Source: Inhella sp. (lineage in GTDB: Bacteria; Pseudomonadota; Gammaproteobacteria; Burkholderiales; Burkholderiaceae_C). From it: DNA of 64,000 bases. The notes under the pieces were generated by a model. It did no database searches. It had not been told where the DNA came from and saw only the letters and a list, made by a program, of their open reading frames with translations. Below are positions 55,720 through 63,327 of the stretch, piece after piece. The stretch is taken from NCBI RefSeq assembly GCF_027532025.1, contig NZ_JAPZSY010000017.1, forward strand, positions 1 through 64,000, read 5' to 3'. Position numbers and translations under genes: made by a program. Each line of letters starts with the position of its first letter. Within the stretch, counting starts at the first letter, position 1.

Positions 55720-56184
55720 TCAGCCGACCCCGGGCGCCGTCGCACGACGGCGGAACGAGGCCATGGCGCGCACGTAGTCGTCGGCCATGTCTGGCGTCAT
55801 CAACTCCAGCATCACGGCGTTTTCGATCCAGAACTCGATGACGTGGTTGGGCCCGCGGGACAGCTCGATGGCGCGCCAGCCCTCGCGCTGCGCCAGGGCC
55901 AGGATTTCCTGGCGGCTGCGCGGCACCGACACCGCGGCGTGCGTCGCGCCGTAGCGCGAAGCCACCGTTGCGGCGCGGAACCGCGCTTGCCCAGCGCCGG
56001 GGTCGGGCAGCATTTCGGTGCCCAGAGGGTAGACCTCGATGGCGGTGCCGACCTCGTCGCCCGCCCAGGCGATGTAGGCATCGTGCCAGGGACCGAAACC
56101 GGTCAGCGTGCCGCCGAACAGCTCGACCAAGACCTCGGCCACATGGCGCGGGTCGCGGGCGGGGATGGAGACGTGGTGAATCAT
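55720..56184 (-). CDS. VOC (glyoxalase/dioxygenase fold) family protein
   Basis: A 154-residue protein beginning MIHHVSIPARDPRHVAEVLVELFGG, the usual opening of vicinal-oxygen-chelate proteins with a metal-ligand His. The second half has THAAVSVPRSRQEILALAQREGW and the ligand-type Glu in VIEFWIENAVMLELMTPD. The reaction is unknown. It follows the SnoaL-like gene by 45 bp in the same orientation and is probably co-regulated with it by the divergent LysR protein. Confidence 0.85.
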   Translation of the reverse strand: MIHHVSIPARDPRHVAEVLVELFGGTLTGFGPWHDAYIAWAGDEVGTAIEVYPLGTEMLPDPGAGQARFRAATVASRYGATHAAVSVPRSRQEILALAQREGWRAIELSRGPNHVIEFWIENAVMLELMTPDMADDYVRAMASFRRRATAPGVG

Positions 56185-56229
56185 GGAAGGGCTCCTTCTG
56201 TTCGGGATCGGGGTCAGGGCGGCGGGCCT

Positions 56230-56751
56230 TCAGGGCGTGGGTTGGAAGCCGCCAAACGGGTTGTCGATGCGGTAGTGCCAGTGCCCAACCGGGCTGCGGG
56301 CCACCACGTCGGTGGCGGTGCCCCTCATGTCCACCGGGCGGCCGTCGGCGCCGACGCCGCGGATGGCCCAGTCCACCACCAACAAGGCGGTGTCGCCCGC
56401 CTCGTAAACGTGACGCACGGCCATCTCGATGGGCAGGCCGATGGCCAGAAAACCCTCCAGCGCCTGGCGCACCGCCACGGGCGACACCAAGGCTTGGCCG
56501 GGCGCCGGCACGAAGACGCTGCCGGCGGGGTACAGGACCATCAGGGCGTCCAGGTCGCGGGCATTGAAGGCGCGGGCAAAGGCCTGGGCCACGGCGGCCG
56601 GACCCGAGGGACTGGCGGCGCCGGCGGCGCCCAGGGCGGTGGCAGGCAGCAGCGCGGCGGCGGCCACGGCCGCAGCGGCCTGCACCAGCGCACGGCGCTC
56701 GGCCTGCGGGGCGGGGTGGGAGGTGGTTTCAGGGCGGAAGGAGCGGTTCAT
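56230..56751 (-). CDS. Exported SnoaL/NTF2-like protein
   Basis: A 173-residue protein. The start is the ATG giving MNRSFRPETTSHPAPQAERRALVQ. A twin-arginine-containing hydrophobic leader (ERRALVQAAAAVAAAALLPATALGAAGA) suggests export, possibly by Tat. The mature domain AVAQAFARAFNARDLDALMVLYPAGSVFVPAPG matches the SnoaL-like/DUF4440 opening and forms a small cone-shaped pocket in the family. The substrate is unknown. The ORF-track extension to 57657 is antisense to the LysR gene. Confidence 0.8.
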   Translation of the reverse strand: MNRSFRPETTSHPAPQAERRALVQAAAAVAAAALLPATALGAAGAASPSGPAAVAQAFARAFNARDLDALMVLYPAGSVFVPAPGQALVSPVAVRQALEGFLAIGLPIEMAVRHVYEAGDTALLVVDWAIRGVGADGRPVDMRGTATDVVARSPVGHWHYRIDNPFGGFQPTP

Positions 56752-56787
56752 GGCGAACTCCACGAGGCGTTGACGAGGACCGCATTG

Positions 56788-56844
56788 TTTTGTTTGACAA
56801 ACAAACGATAAAGAGCCGTAATTCGCCAAGTCTGTCAAACAAAA
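56788..56844. promoter_or_regulatory. LysR-type divergent operator
   Basis: The 17-bp palindrome TTTGTTTG-A-CAAACAAA (56789-56805) is followed 27 nt later by TGTCAAACAAAA (56833-56844), matching the palindrome's right half. Together they make a TTTTGTTTGACA...TGTCAAACAAAA inverted repeat between the SnoaL-like gene and the LysR gene. This AT-rich island stands out from its GC-rich surroundings. Confidence 0.75.
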
Positions 56845-56856
56845 GTGAACAACGTC

Positions 56857-57894
56857 ATGGACAAGCTGAGCGCCATGCAGACCTTCGTGCAGATCGTGGA
56901 GGCGGGCAGCTTCACCCGAGCGGCCGAGCGGATGCAACTGCCCAAGGCCCGGGTCTCGCAGCGCCTGCAGGCGCTGGAAGCCGAGCTGGGGGTGCGCCTG
57001 CTGGAGCGCACGACGCGCGCGCTGCGCCTGACGAACGACGGTCGCGCGTACCACGAGCGCTGCGTGCAACTGCTGGCCGACTTGGAAGAGGCGGAGCAAG
57101 CGCTGCGCGGCGATCACGCCCGCCCGAGCGGCGTGTTGCGCGTGGACGTGGTGGCCGCCATCGCGCGGCACGTGCTGGCGCCGGCCCTGGGCGACTTCAG
57201 CCGGCATTACCCGGAGCTGGCCGTGCACCTGCACAGCCGAGACCGCATCAGCCACTTGCTGGAGGACGGCATCGACTGCGCCATCCGGGGGGGGCCGCTG
57301 CCTGACGCCAGCCATGTGGCCATCAGCGCCTGCACGGTGCACCTGGGGCTGTACGCGGCGCCCGAATGCTTGGCGCGGCACGGCACACCTCAGGCGCCCG
57401 AGGTGCTGGCGCGCCTGCCGCGCCTGGGCTGGGTGGATCAACGCAGCGGCGGGGTGCTGCCTTGGCGTTTGGCCCGCGACGACGGCGCTGGGTTCGACGT
57501 GCCCGGCCTGCCGACCCTGGCCTTCGATGACGGCGATGCCGCCATCGCGGCCGCTTTGGGTGGGGCGGGGGTGGTGGTGGCGGCGCCCTTTGCCGTGCGA
57601 GCGGCCGTTCAGTCGGGCACGCTGTGCCCGGTGCTGCCGGCGTGGGAGGCGGGTCAACGCACGGTCAGCGTGCTGTGGCCCTCACGCCGCCAGCGCTCGG
57701 CCCGCCTGCGCTGTTTCGTGGACTGGGCCGTCGAGCGGCTGCGCCACGACCCCGCGCTGGCGCTTCGCCCGCGCGATCTCGTGCCGGCCGACACCGGTCG
57801 CCCCAAGCCGCGCCGCCCCCGTCAGGAGGCCAAGGGCCAGCGCCACCACGCGGCCGACGACAGCGGCTCGGGCACAGGCCCCGTCAAGGGCTGA
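56857..57894 (+). CDS. LysR-family transcriptional regulator
   Basis: A 345-residue regulator. The ATG at 56857 (MDKLSAMQTFVQIVEAGSFTRAAERM) is preferred to a GTG 12 nt upstream. The N-terminal helix-turn-helix spans residues about 5-60 (SFTRAAERMQLPKARVSQRLQALEAELGVRLLERTTR). The substrate-binding domain has HLLEDGIDCAIRGG. About 30 residues at the C-terminus are polar and low-complexity; their coding DNA overlaps the convergent Crp-type gene by 73 nt. It probably controls the divergent SnoaL-VOC pair. Confidence 0.93.
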   Translation: MDKLSAMQTFVQIVEAGSFTRAAERMQLPKARVSQRLQALEAELGVRLLERTTRALRLTNDGRAYHERCVQLLADLEEAEQALRGDHARPSGVLRVDVVAAIARHVLAPALGDFSRHYPELAVHLHSRDRISHLLEDGIDCAIRGGPLPDASHVAISACTVHLGLYAAPECLARHGTPQAPEVLARLPRLGWVDQRSGGVLPWRLARDDGAGFDVPGLPTLAFDDGDAAIAAALGGAGVVVAAPFAVRAAVQSGTLCPVLPAWEAGQRTVSVLWPSRRQRSARLRCFVDWAVERLRHDPALALRPRDLVPADTGRPKPRRPRQEAKGQRHHAADDSGSGTGPVKG

Positions 57895-58718
57895 GCCACG
57901 GCGGCGGTCCGGGGGGGCAGGTCGCCGTGCAGGCTCAAGCCGCGGGTGGTGCGGGCCCGCAGCCGGAGCGCGGCCATGTCGAGGATTTCGATTTCCCGGT
58001 TGTCCACGCGCAGGCAGCGGCTTTGCGAGAGCAAGGTGAAGGAGCGGCTGACCGTTTCGTGGGCCAGGCCGAGCAGGCTGGCGATGTCGCGGCGTGACAA
58101 GCGCAGCCGGATGCGGTGGCCCGATTGCCCCATGTCGGTCATGCGGGCCGACAGCCACAGCACGAAGCGGGCCAGCCGGACGTCCGAGGCCACGGCCGAC
58201 ATCATTTCGGCGATTTGCGCCGAGCGCGTCAGTTGCCGGCTCAAACCATGGCGCACGGCCTCGTCCAGGGCCGGGCAACGCTGCTGCAGATCCCGCAACT
58301 CGCCCAAGGGCAGCGCGTACACGGTGGCATCCTCCAGCGCGAGCGCCGTGGCCTGACGCGGGCTGGCGTGCAGGGCCTCAAAGCCCAGCAGGTCGCCCAC
58401 CTGGGCCAGGGTCAGCACCTTTTCGTAGCCATCTTCCATGGTGCGCACGCACTTGAAGCTGCCCGAGCGCACCACGTAAAGCGATTGCCCTGGGGTGCCC
58501 TCGTGCAACAAGGCGCTCTCGGCTCGCACCCTCAGGATGGGGATGTGAACGGTCCAGCTCGGGTCGACCCGGCTCGCGGACGAGGCGGTCAGCAACCTCA
58601 CCAGTTCTTGCAAAGAGCCGCCGCCGGACCCGGCGAAGGTGGCGACGGGCAGCCCGTCGGGCCTGGCGTTGGAAAGCGCCCTTTGGGCGGACGAGTCGGT
58701 CAACATCGATGCGTTCAT
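57822..58718 (-). CDS. Crp/Fnr-family transcriptional regulator, non-oxygen-sensing type
   Basis: A 298-residue regulator. The cyclic-nucleotide-type beta barrel spans about residues 58-150 (LHEGTPGQSLYVVRSGSFKCVRT, LGFEALHASPRQATALALEDATVYALP). The winged helix (about 205-250) contains LSRRDIASLLGLAHETVSRSFTLL; the ETVSR recognition helix is Fnr-type, suggesting TTGAT-N4-ATCAA sites. The N-terminal cysteine cluster of true FNR is missing, so oxygen sensing through Fe-S is unlikely. About 50 N-terminal and 40 C-terminal residues are extra compared with the family. Confidence 0.9.
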   Translation of the reverse strand: MNASMLTDSSAQRALSNARPDGLPVATFAGSGGGSLQELVRLLTASSASRVDPSWTVHIPILRVRAESALLHEGTPGQSLYVVRSGSFKCVRTMEDGYEKVLTLAQVGDLLGFEALHASPRQATALALEDATVYALPLGELRDLQQRCPALDEAVRHGLSRQLTRSAQIAEMMSAVASDVRLARFVLWLSARMTDMGQSGHRIRLRLSRRDIASLLGLAHETVSRSFTLLSQSRCLRVDNREIEILDMAALRLRARTTRGLSLHGDLPPRTAAVAQPLTGPVPEPLSSAAWWRWPLAS

Positions 58719-58931
58719 GCAGCCCCCGGTCGGTCAAGGAATGGTTCAGGAATCCGACGTGATGCCGATCCCATGAACGAGAGCATCGAGAACACCGCAG
58801 CGGCCGGCAATCGGCCAAAGATGCATTGCAGGGTCGGTCAAAACCCCTTTCGTCGCGCGGTCTTTCTGCCGCCGGCGTCGGAACAGCCGCCGGCCACGGG
58901 CGGCGACGTCCGAATGGCGTTCGGACGATTC

Positions 58932-59711
58932 CTAAGGCTCGGCCGAATCCACGACCACCAGAAACCGGCCGGGCCAGGGCACCGGCTCGCGCTGGGCTTG
59001 CAAGATCCATTGCGGCCGACCGGCCGCCTGGGCCTCGAGGTAGGCGCGGTCGAGCACCCCATGGTGGTCGATGAAGGTATTGAGCGACGCCGGGATGCGG
59101 ATGCAGCCCTTGGAGGCGGGGCGGCCCAGCAGCGGCTCCAGGCGCGCCGGGTCGGTGGCGTGCATCTGCAGGCGCATGAGGCTGCGCCCCCCAGCGCCCC
59201 AGCCGCGTTCGGCGAGCACCCAACCGAAGTCGTAAACGCGCATGCCGCGTCGGCCGTAGCCGCGGATGTGCTGGCTGTTGAAGCTGCCCTCGGCCCGAAA
59301 GTCGGGGTGGTCGGGGCTGTGCAGGAAGGCGCCCACCGGGGTGAGAAAGTGGTCGAAAGAACCCACGCGTCCCGTGGACACGGGGGCGGCGCCCAACCAG
59401 AACCAGCCGCAGCTCACCGACTTCAACAGCAGGAAGACGGTCTGCACCCGGGGGTTGCGGTCCACGACGAGCACCAGCTCGGTCGGGTCCAGCGGCCCCG
59501 TCACCTCGGCCAGCGCCTCGTCCACCTGCTGGGCGTAGCGAGCGCGCTGGGGCCCCGGTGGAGGCAGGGGCAGACGGCGACTCACTTCGGTCCCGAAACG
59601 GGCTTGCCAGGCCGTGGCCTCCCGTTGCAGGCCGGCGCAAGGCTCTGGGTCTGGTACCCCGGGCCCGAGCAGGCCCAGCAGCACGGGCAGCACGGGCAGA
59701 CCGAGGGCCAT
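58932..59711 (-). CDS. YkuD-type L,D-transpeptidase, exported
   Basis: A 259-residue protein; the start is set at MALGLPVLPVLLGLLGPG, which gives a signal peptide. The catalytic block is LMRLQMHATDPARLEPLLGRPASKGCIRIPASLN, with the His and the SKGCI/R cysteine motif of YkuD enzymes that cross-link or modify peptidoglycan. The upstream part (about 70-150) contains ELVLVVDRNPRVQTVFLLL. ATG lies 1 nt after the sensor kinase stop, so it is the last gene of that operon, linking the two-component system with envelope modification (inference). Confidence 0.87.
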   Translation of the reverse strand: MALGLPVLPVLLGLLGPGVPDPEPCAGLQREATAWQARFGTEVSRRLPLPPPGPQRARYAQQVDEALAEVTGPLDPTELVLVVDRNPRVQTVFLLLKSVSCGWFWLGAAPVSTGRVGSFDHFLTPVGAFLHSPDHPDFRAEGSFNSQHIRGYGRRGMRVYDFGWVLAERGWGAGGRSLMRLQMHATDPARLEPLLGRPASKGCIRIPASLNTFIDHHGVLDRAYLEAQAAGRPQWILQAQREPVPWPGRFLVVVDSAEP

Positions 59712-59712
59712 G

Positions 59713-62280
59713 TCAGGCGGCACCGTCTCCGGGGGCGGGCGCCTCCGGCGCTTCGATCCCATCCGACGCGCCGACGGCCGGGTCCGACGCTGGCACCCAA
59801 GCGGTGATGGCGGTGCCCTGACCCGGCGCGCTGTCGATCTGCAACCGACCGCCCAAGGCTCGCAGGCGCTCGCGCATGCCCAGCAGGCCGAAGGAGCCCG
59901 CCTTGCCGGGGTCGGTGGCTTCCATGCCCCGACCGTCGTCGTGGATGTTCAGCTGCCAGCTCCCGTCTTCGAGGCGATCGACCCCGAGGAACACCTGCCG
60001 AGCCTGGGCGTGCTTGATCACGTTGTTCAAGCCTTCTTGCGCCACGCGGTAGAGGCACAAGGCGACGTTTTCGTCGGGCTCTGAGCCACGGGCGGCTGCC
60101 GTCGCGTGGACCTCGCAGACGATGCTGTTGCGGTGCGACACCGCTTGGGCCAGGCGCTGGATCGCCGGCAGGAAGCCGGCTTCGAGCGCGGGCGGTCGCA
60201 GGTCGTTGATCAAGCGGCGGGTGGACGCGATGGTCGCAGCGGCCAATTCGTCGATGCGCTCGCCGATGGCCATGGCTTCGCTGCAGGACAAGGTCACGTC
60301 GCTGTCGCGCAGCATGCTGGCGTCCATGCGGATGCTGGCCAAGGTTTGCTGCATGTCGTCGTGCAACTCCCGCGAAATGCGCCGCCGCTCATCATCTTGG
60401 GCGCGATCCAACTCGGCCAGCAGCCGCGTGAGGTCGGCGTGCGAGGCTTGCAGCGCCGCCTGCGCCTGCCGCAGCGGCGTGGTGTCGCGCAGCACCACGA
60501 TGATGGATCGGTCACCGTTGTCCTCCACCAAGGTGCCCAAGGTGTCGACCCGCCGGCGCTCGCCGTCCAGGCGGGCGATGGTCACCTCCGCGAGGGCAGA
60601 CACCGGGGTCGCGCGCGTGAGCCCGGCGATGCGCCGCCGCACCAGGGCCTGCGAGCTTTCGTCGATCAGCTCCAGGGGCGAGCGTCCGAGCAACTCGACC
60701 TCCGTGCCGCCAAACAGCTCCTGCGCTGCTTGGTTGACGTAGCTGATGCGACCGTTGCGGTTGACGAACACGGCCTCGGGCAGGTTCATCATCAAGCGAC
60801 GCAAATTGGCTTCGCTGGCGCGCAACTCGGCCTCGGCTTGGCGAGCCGGGCTGAGGTCACGCAGGATGACGGTGTAGTACTCCACGCCGTCGATGGCCAT
60901 GTGCGTGATGGTGGCCTCCACCGGCAACTCACGGCCGTCGGCGCGCAGCGCATGGACCTCGCTGCGCCGGCCCATGGTGCGGGTAGCCGATTGCCGATGG
61001 CCAAAGGCGCGCACGGCGTTGGCATGGCCGGGCCGGTTGCGGTAGGGGATGAAGCGCTCGATGGGCGAGCCCAGCAGCTCGTCCATCGGACACGCCAGCA
61101 GGCGCGCGGCAGCGGGGTTGGCGTGCACGATGAGCTGCGTGGTGTCGGTGGTGATGATGGCGTCCAGGGCCGCATCGAAGATGCCCTGCAAGCGCGTGGT
61201 GGCGATTTGCCGCTCATCGAGCATGCGGTTGAAGGCCGTGGCGAGTTGGCGGATCTCGGGCGGGCCGTCGAGGGTGGCGCGGGTCTCCAGATCGCCGCTG
61301 GCGATTCGAACCGCACGCTCCCGAAGCTGGGCAATTGGCCGAGCGATGGTGCCGCTCAAGGCCACCGCCAAGCTCAAGGCGAACACCGAGACCCAGGCGC
61401 CGATGGCCAGCGCCTGCAGCTTGGTCTCGCGGTGAACGGCCAGTGCCTCCAAGCGCGGTGCGCCGGCCATGACGCGCCAGCCCAGGGTCTCGAGGCGAGC
61501 GCTGGCGTACAGGTGGGGAAGACCGTCCAGCGCACGGGCATCGGCGTCCACGTCGTCGATGCTTGGCAGCCCATGGGCAGGCATCTGATCGCCAGGGCCC
61601 AGCGGACCCAGCAGGGCCTCGGCCTGGGTCGAGCGCATGACGAGGCGCTGCTGCGCGTCGGTCACGACGACCACCGCGCCGCTGGGCTGCACGCTCAGCA
61701 CCTCCTGCTGAAGAGCCTCCAAGTCGACCGCCAGGCACAGCACGCCCATGGCCTGGCCGGTGGCATCGAGCAGGGTGTGGCTGAGCACCAGGGTGGCGCG
61801 TTGGCCGGCCTGCCGCCGGAACGGGGCGCTGATGCTGAGGTCCGTGCCGGGGTGGGCCGCGGCCATGGGGCGGGTCTCTTCAGCGCTCAAGGGCGTCGCC
61901 GACTGACTGTGGTGGCACAGCAAACGGCCGTCCAAGTCCCACAGGGTCAGCCCGTCGAACTCGGGGTTGATCTGGGCCAGATCGGCCAAGGCTTTGTCGC
62001 ACTGAGGAGGCCGCAGGTGCAACAAGGAGGGCCATCTTGAGACCTGGAGCAAGGCCGACTCGGACTGCTGCAGCCTCGCGAGAACCTGGGCCGCGGTGCT
62101 GCCCGCCAGGACGCGAACTTGGGACAACGCGGCGTTGCGGGCTTGTCGCAACTCGGAGGTGAGCTGCCACGCCAAAGCGCCGCCAGCCGGCACGATCACC
62201 ACCAGCATCAGCAGCAGGATGCGGGTGCGGATGGACAGCCGGGCGATCAGGCCCTGGGCCAGCCGACGCACCGCCCTCAC
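59713..62280 (-). CDS. PAS-containing NarL-type sensor histidine kinase
   Basis: An 855-residue membrane kinase. I start it at the GTG overlapping the alcohol dehydrogenase stop (GTGA); the ORF-track extension lies in that gene. Domains: TM1 at about 20-38 (ILLLMLVVIVPAGG), a periplasmic Cache-like sensor (40-285), TM2 (about 288-310), HAMP (RPIAQLRERAVRIASGDLE), PAS1 (from about 362), PAS2 (from about 492, NLPEAVFVNRNGRISYVN), HisKA_3 with the phosphorylated His in RRRISRELHDDMQQ (about 635), and an HATPase domain (VAQEGLNNVIKHA, DDGRGM, GLLGMRERL). Its partner is the response regulator two genes upstream. Confidence 0.93.
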   Translation of the reverse strand: MRAVRRLAQGLIARLSIRTRILLLMLVVIVPAGGALAWQLTSELRQARNAALSQVRVLAGSTAAQVLARLQQSESALLQVSRWPSLLHLRPPQCDKALADLAQINPEFDGLTLWDLDGRLLCHHSQSATPLSAEETRPMAAAHPGTDLSISAPFRRQAGQRATLVLSHTLLDATGQAMGVLCLAVDLEALQQEVLSVQPSGAVVVVTDAQQRLVMRSTQAEALLGPLGPGDQMPAHGLPSIDDVDADARALDGLPHLYASARLETLGWRVMAGAPRLEALAVHRETKLQALAIGAWVSVFALSLAVALSGTIARPIAQLRERAVRIASGDLETRATLDGPPEIRQLATAFNRMLDERQIATTRLQGIFDAALDAIITTDTTQLIVHANPAAARLLACPMDELLGSPIERFIPYRNRPGHANAVRAFGHRQSATRTMGRRSEVHALRADGRELPVEATITHMAIDGVEYYTVILRDLSPARQAEAELRASEANLRRLMMNLPEAVFVNRNGRISYVNQAAQELFGGTEVELLGRSPLELIDESSQALVRRRIAGLTRATPVSALAEVTIARLDGERRRVDTLGTLVEDNGDRSIIVVLRDTTPLRQAQAALQASHADLTRLLAELDRAQDDERRRISRELHDDMQQTLASIRMDASMLRDSDVTLSCSEAMAIGERIDELAAATIASTRRLINDLRPPALEAGFLPAIQRLAQAVSHRNSIVCEVHATAAARGSEPDENVALCLYRVAQEGLNNVIKHAQARQVFLGVDRLEDGSWQLNIHDDGRGMEATDPGKAGSFGLLGMRERLRALGGRLQIDSAPGQGTAITAWVPASDPAVGASDGIEAPEAPAPGDGAA

Positions 62281-63302
62281 GGTGGCGGCTCCGTTGAGTT
62301 GCACAGCACGGCGGCGCCAGTGAAGGCGCCATGGCGCAGGTCGTCCAGGGCTTGCTGGGCTTGCGTCAGCGGGTAGCGATGCACCTGGGTGCGCAGCGGC
62401 AACTCGGCCGCCACGCGCAAGAAGGCCTCGGCATCGGCACGGGTGAGGTTGGCCACCGACACCAAGCGCCGCTCGCCCCACAGCCAGCGGTAGGGGAAGC
62501 TGGGGATGTCGCTCATGTGGATGCCGGCACACACCACGGTGCCGCCCGGACGCACCGCCTGCAGCGCCCAGGGCACGAGCTCACCCGCCGGGGCGAACAG
62601 CAAGACCGCGTCCAAGGGCGCGGTCGCGGCTTCGTCGGAGCCGCCGGCCCAGGTGGCGCCCAGTTGGCGCGCGAGGGCCTGGGCCGCCGTGTCGCCAGGC
62701 CGCGTGAAGGCGTGCACTTCGCAACCCTGCTGCACCGCCACCTGGGCGATGAGATGCGCCGCCGCCCCGAAGCCAACCAGCCCGAGGCGCTTCAACCCGG
62801 GTCCTGCGGCTTGGTAGGCGCGCCAGCCGATGAGCCCCGCGCACAGCAGGGGCGCGGCTTCGGCGTCGTCGTAACGCTCGGGCAGGCGAAACACGTAACG
62901 GGCGTCGGCCCAGGCGAGGTCGGCGTAGCCGCCCTCGATGTGCCAGCCCGTGAAGCGGGCCTGGGGGCACAGGTTCTCGCGGCCGCTGAGGCAAGGCTCG
63001 CAGCGCCCGCAGGTCCAGCCCAGCCACGGCACGCCCACCCGATCGCCCACTGCCCAGCCCGTCACACCGGGGCCCACAGCGTCCACGGTGCCAACGATTT
63101 CGTGACCCGGCACGACGGGGTGACCGGGAAAGGGCAACTCGCCATCCAGCAGGTGCAGGTCGGTGCGACACACGCCGCAGGCGCTCACCCGAAGGCGCAT
63201 GTGACCCGGTGCCGGCGCGGGCCGGTCCAGGCGCCACGTCAGTTGCAGCGGCTGCCCCGGGGCCGAGAGCCGCATCGATCGCCAGGGAGCGGCCTGCACC
63301 AT
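62277..63302 (-). CDS. Zinc-dependent alcohol dehydrogenase
   Basis: An MDR-family dehydrogenase of about 341 residues from ATG 63302 (MVQAAPWRSMRLSAPGQPL); the ORF-track GTG start would overlap the response regulator. The catalytic zinc site is CGVCRTDLHLLDGE plus HPVVPGHEIVG. The structural zinc site is CGRCEPCLSGRENLC. The nucleotide-binding loop LGLVGFGAAAHL is present. It probably oxidises or reduces a small alcohol/aldehyde with NAD(P). It lies between the response regulator and the kinase of the same operon. Confidence 0.92.
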   Translation of the reverse strand: MVQAAPWRSMRLSAPGQPLQLTWRLDRPAPAPGHMRLRVSACGVCRTDLHLLDGELPFPGHPVVPGHEIVGTVDAVGPGVTGWAVGDRVGVPWLGWTCGRCEPCLSGRENLCPQARFTGWHIEGGYADLAWADARYVFRLPERYDDAEAAPLLCAGLIGWRAYQAAGPGLKRLGLVGFGAAAHLIAQVAVQQGCEVHAFTRPGDTAAQALARQLGATWAGGSDEAATAPLDAVLLFAPAGELVPWALQAVRPGGTVVCAGIHMSDIPSFPYRWLWGERRLVSVANLTRADAEAFLRVAAELPLRTQVHRYPLTQAQQALDDLRHGAFTGAAVLCNSTEPPP

Positions 63303-63327
63303 GGGGGGAGGCCGTGGCACGAGCGGC

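Noticed and set aside
57822-58718. Oxygen-sensing FNR
   Set aside because: The recognition helix is Fnr-like, but the N-terminal cysteine cluster needed for the Fe-S sensor is absent.
60106-62040. 644-residue plus-strand ORF
   Set aside because: Antisense of the sensor kinase, whose PAS, HisKA_3 and HATPase motifs are unambiguous.
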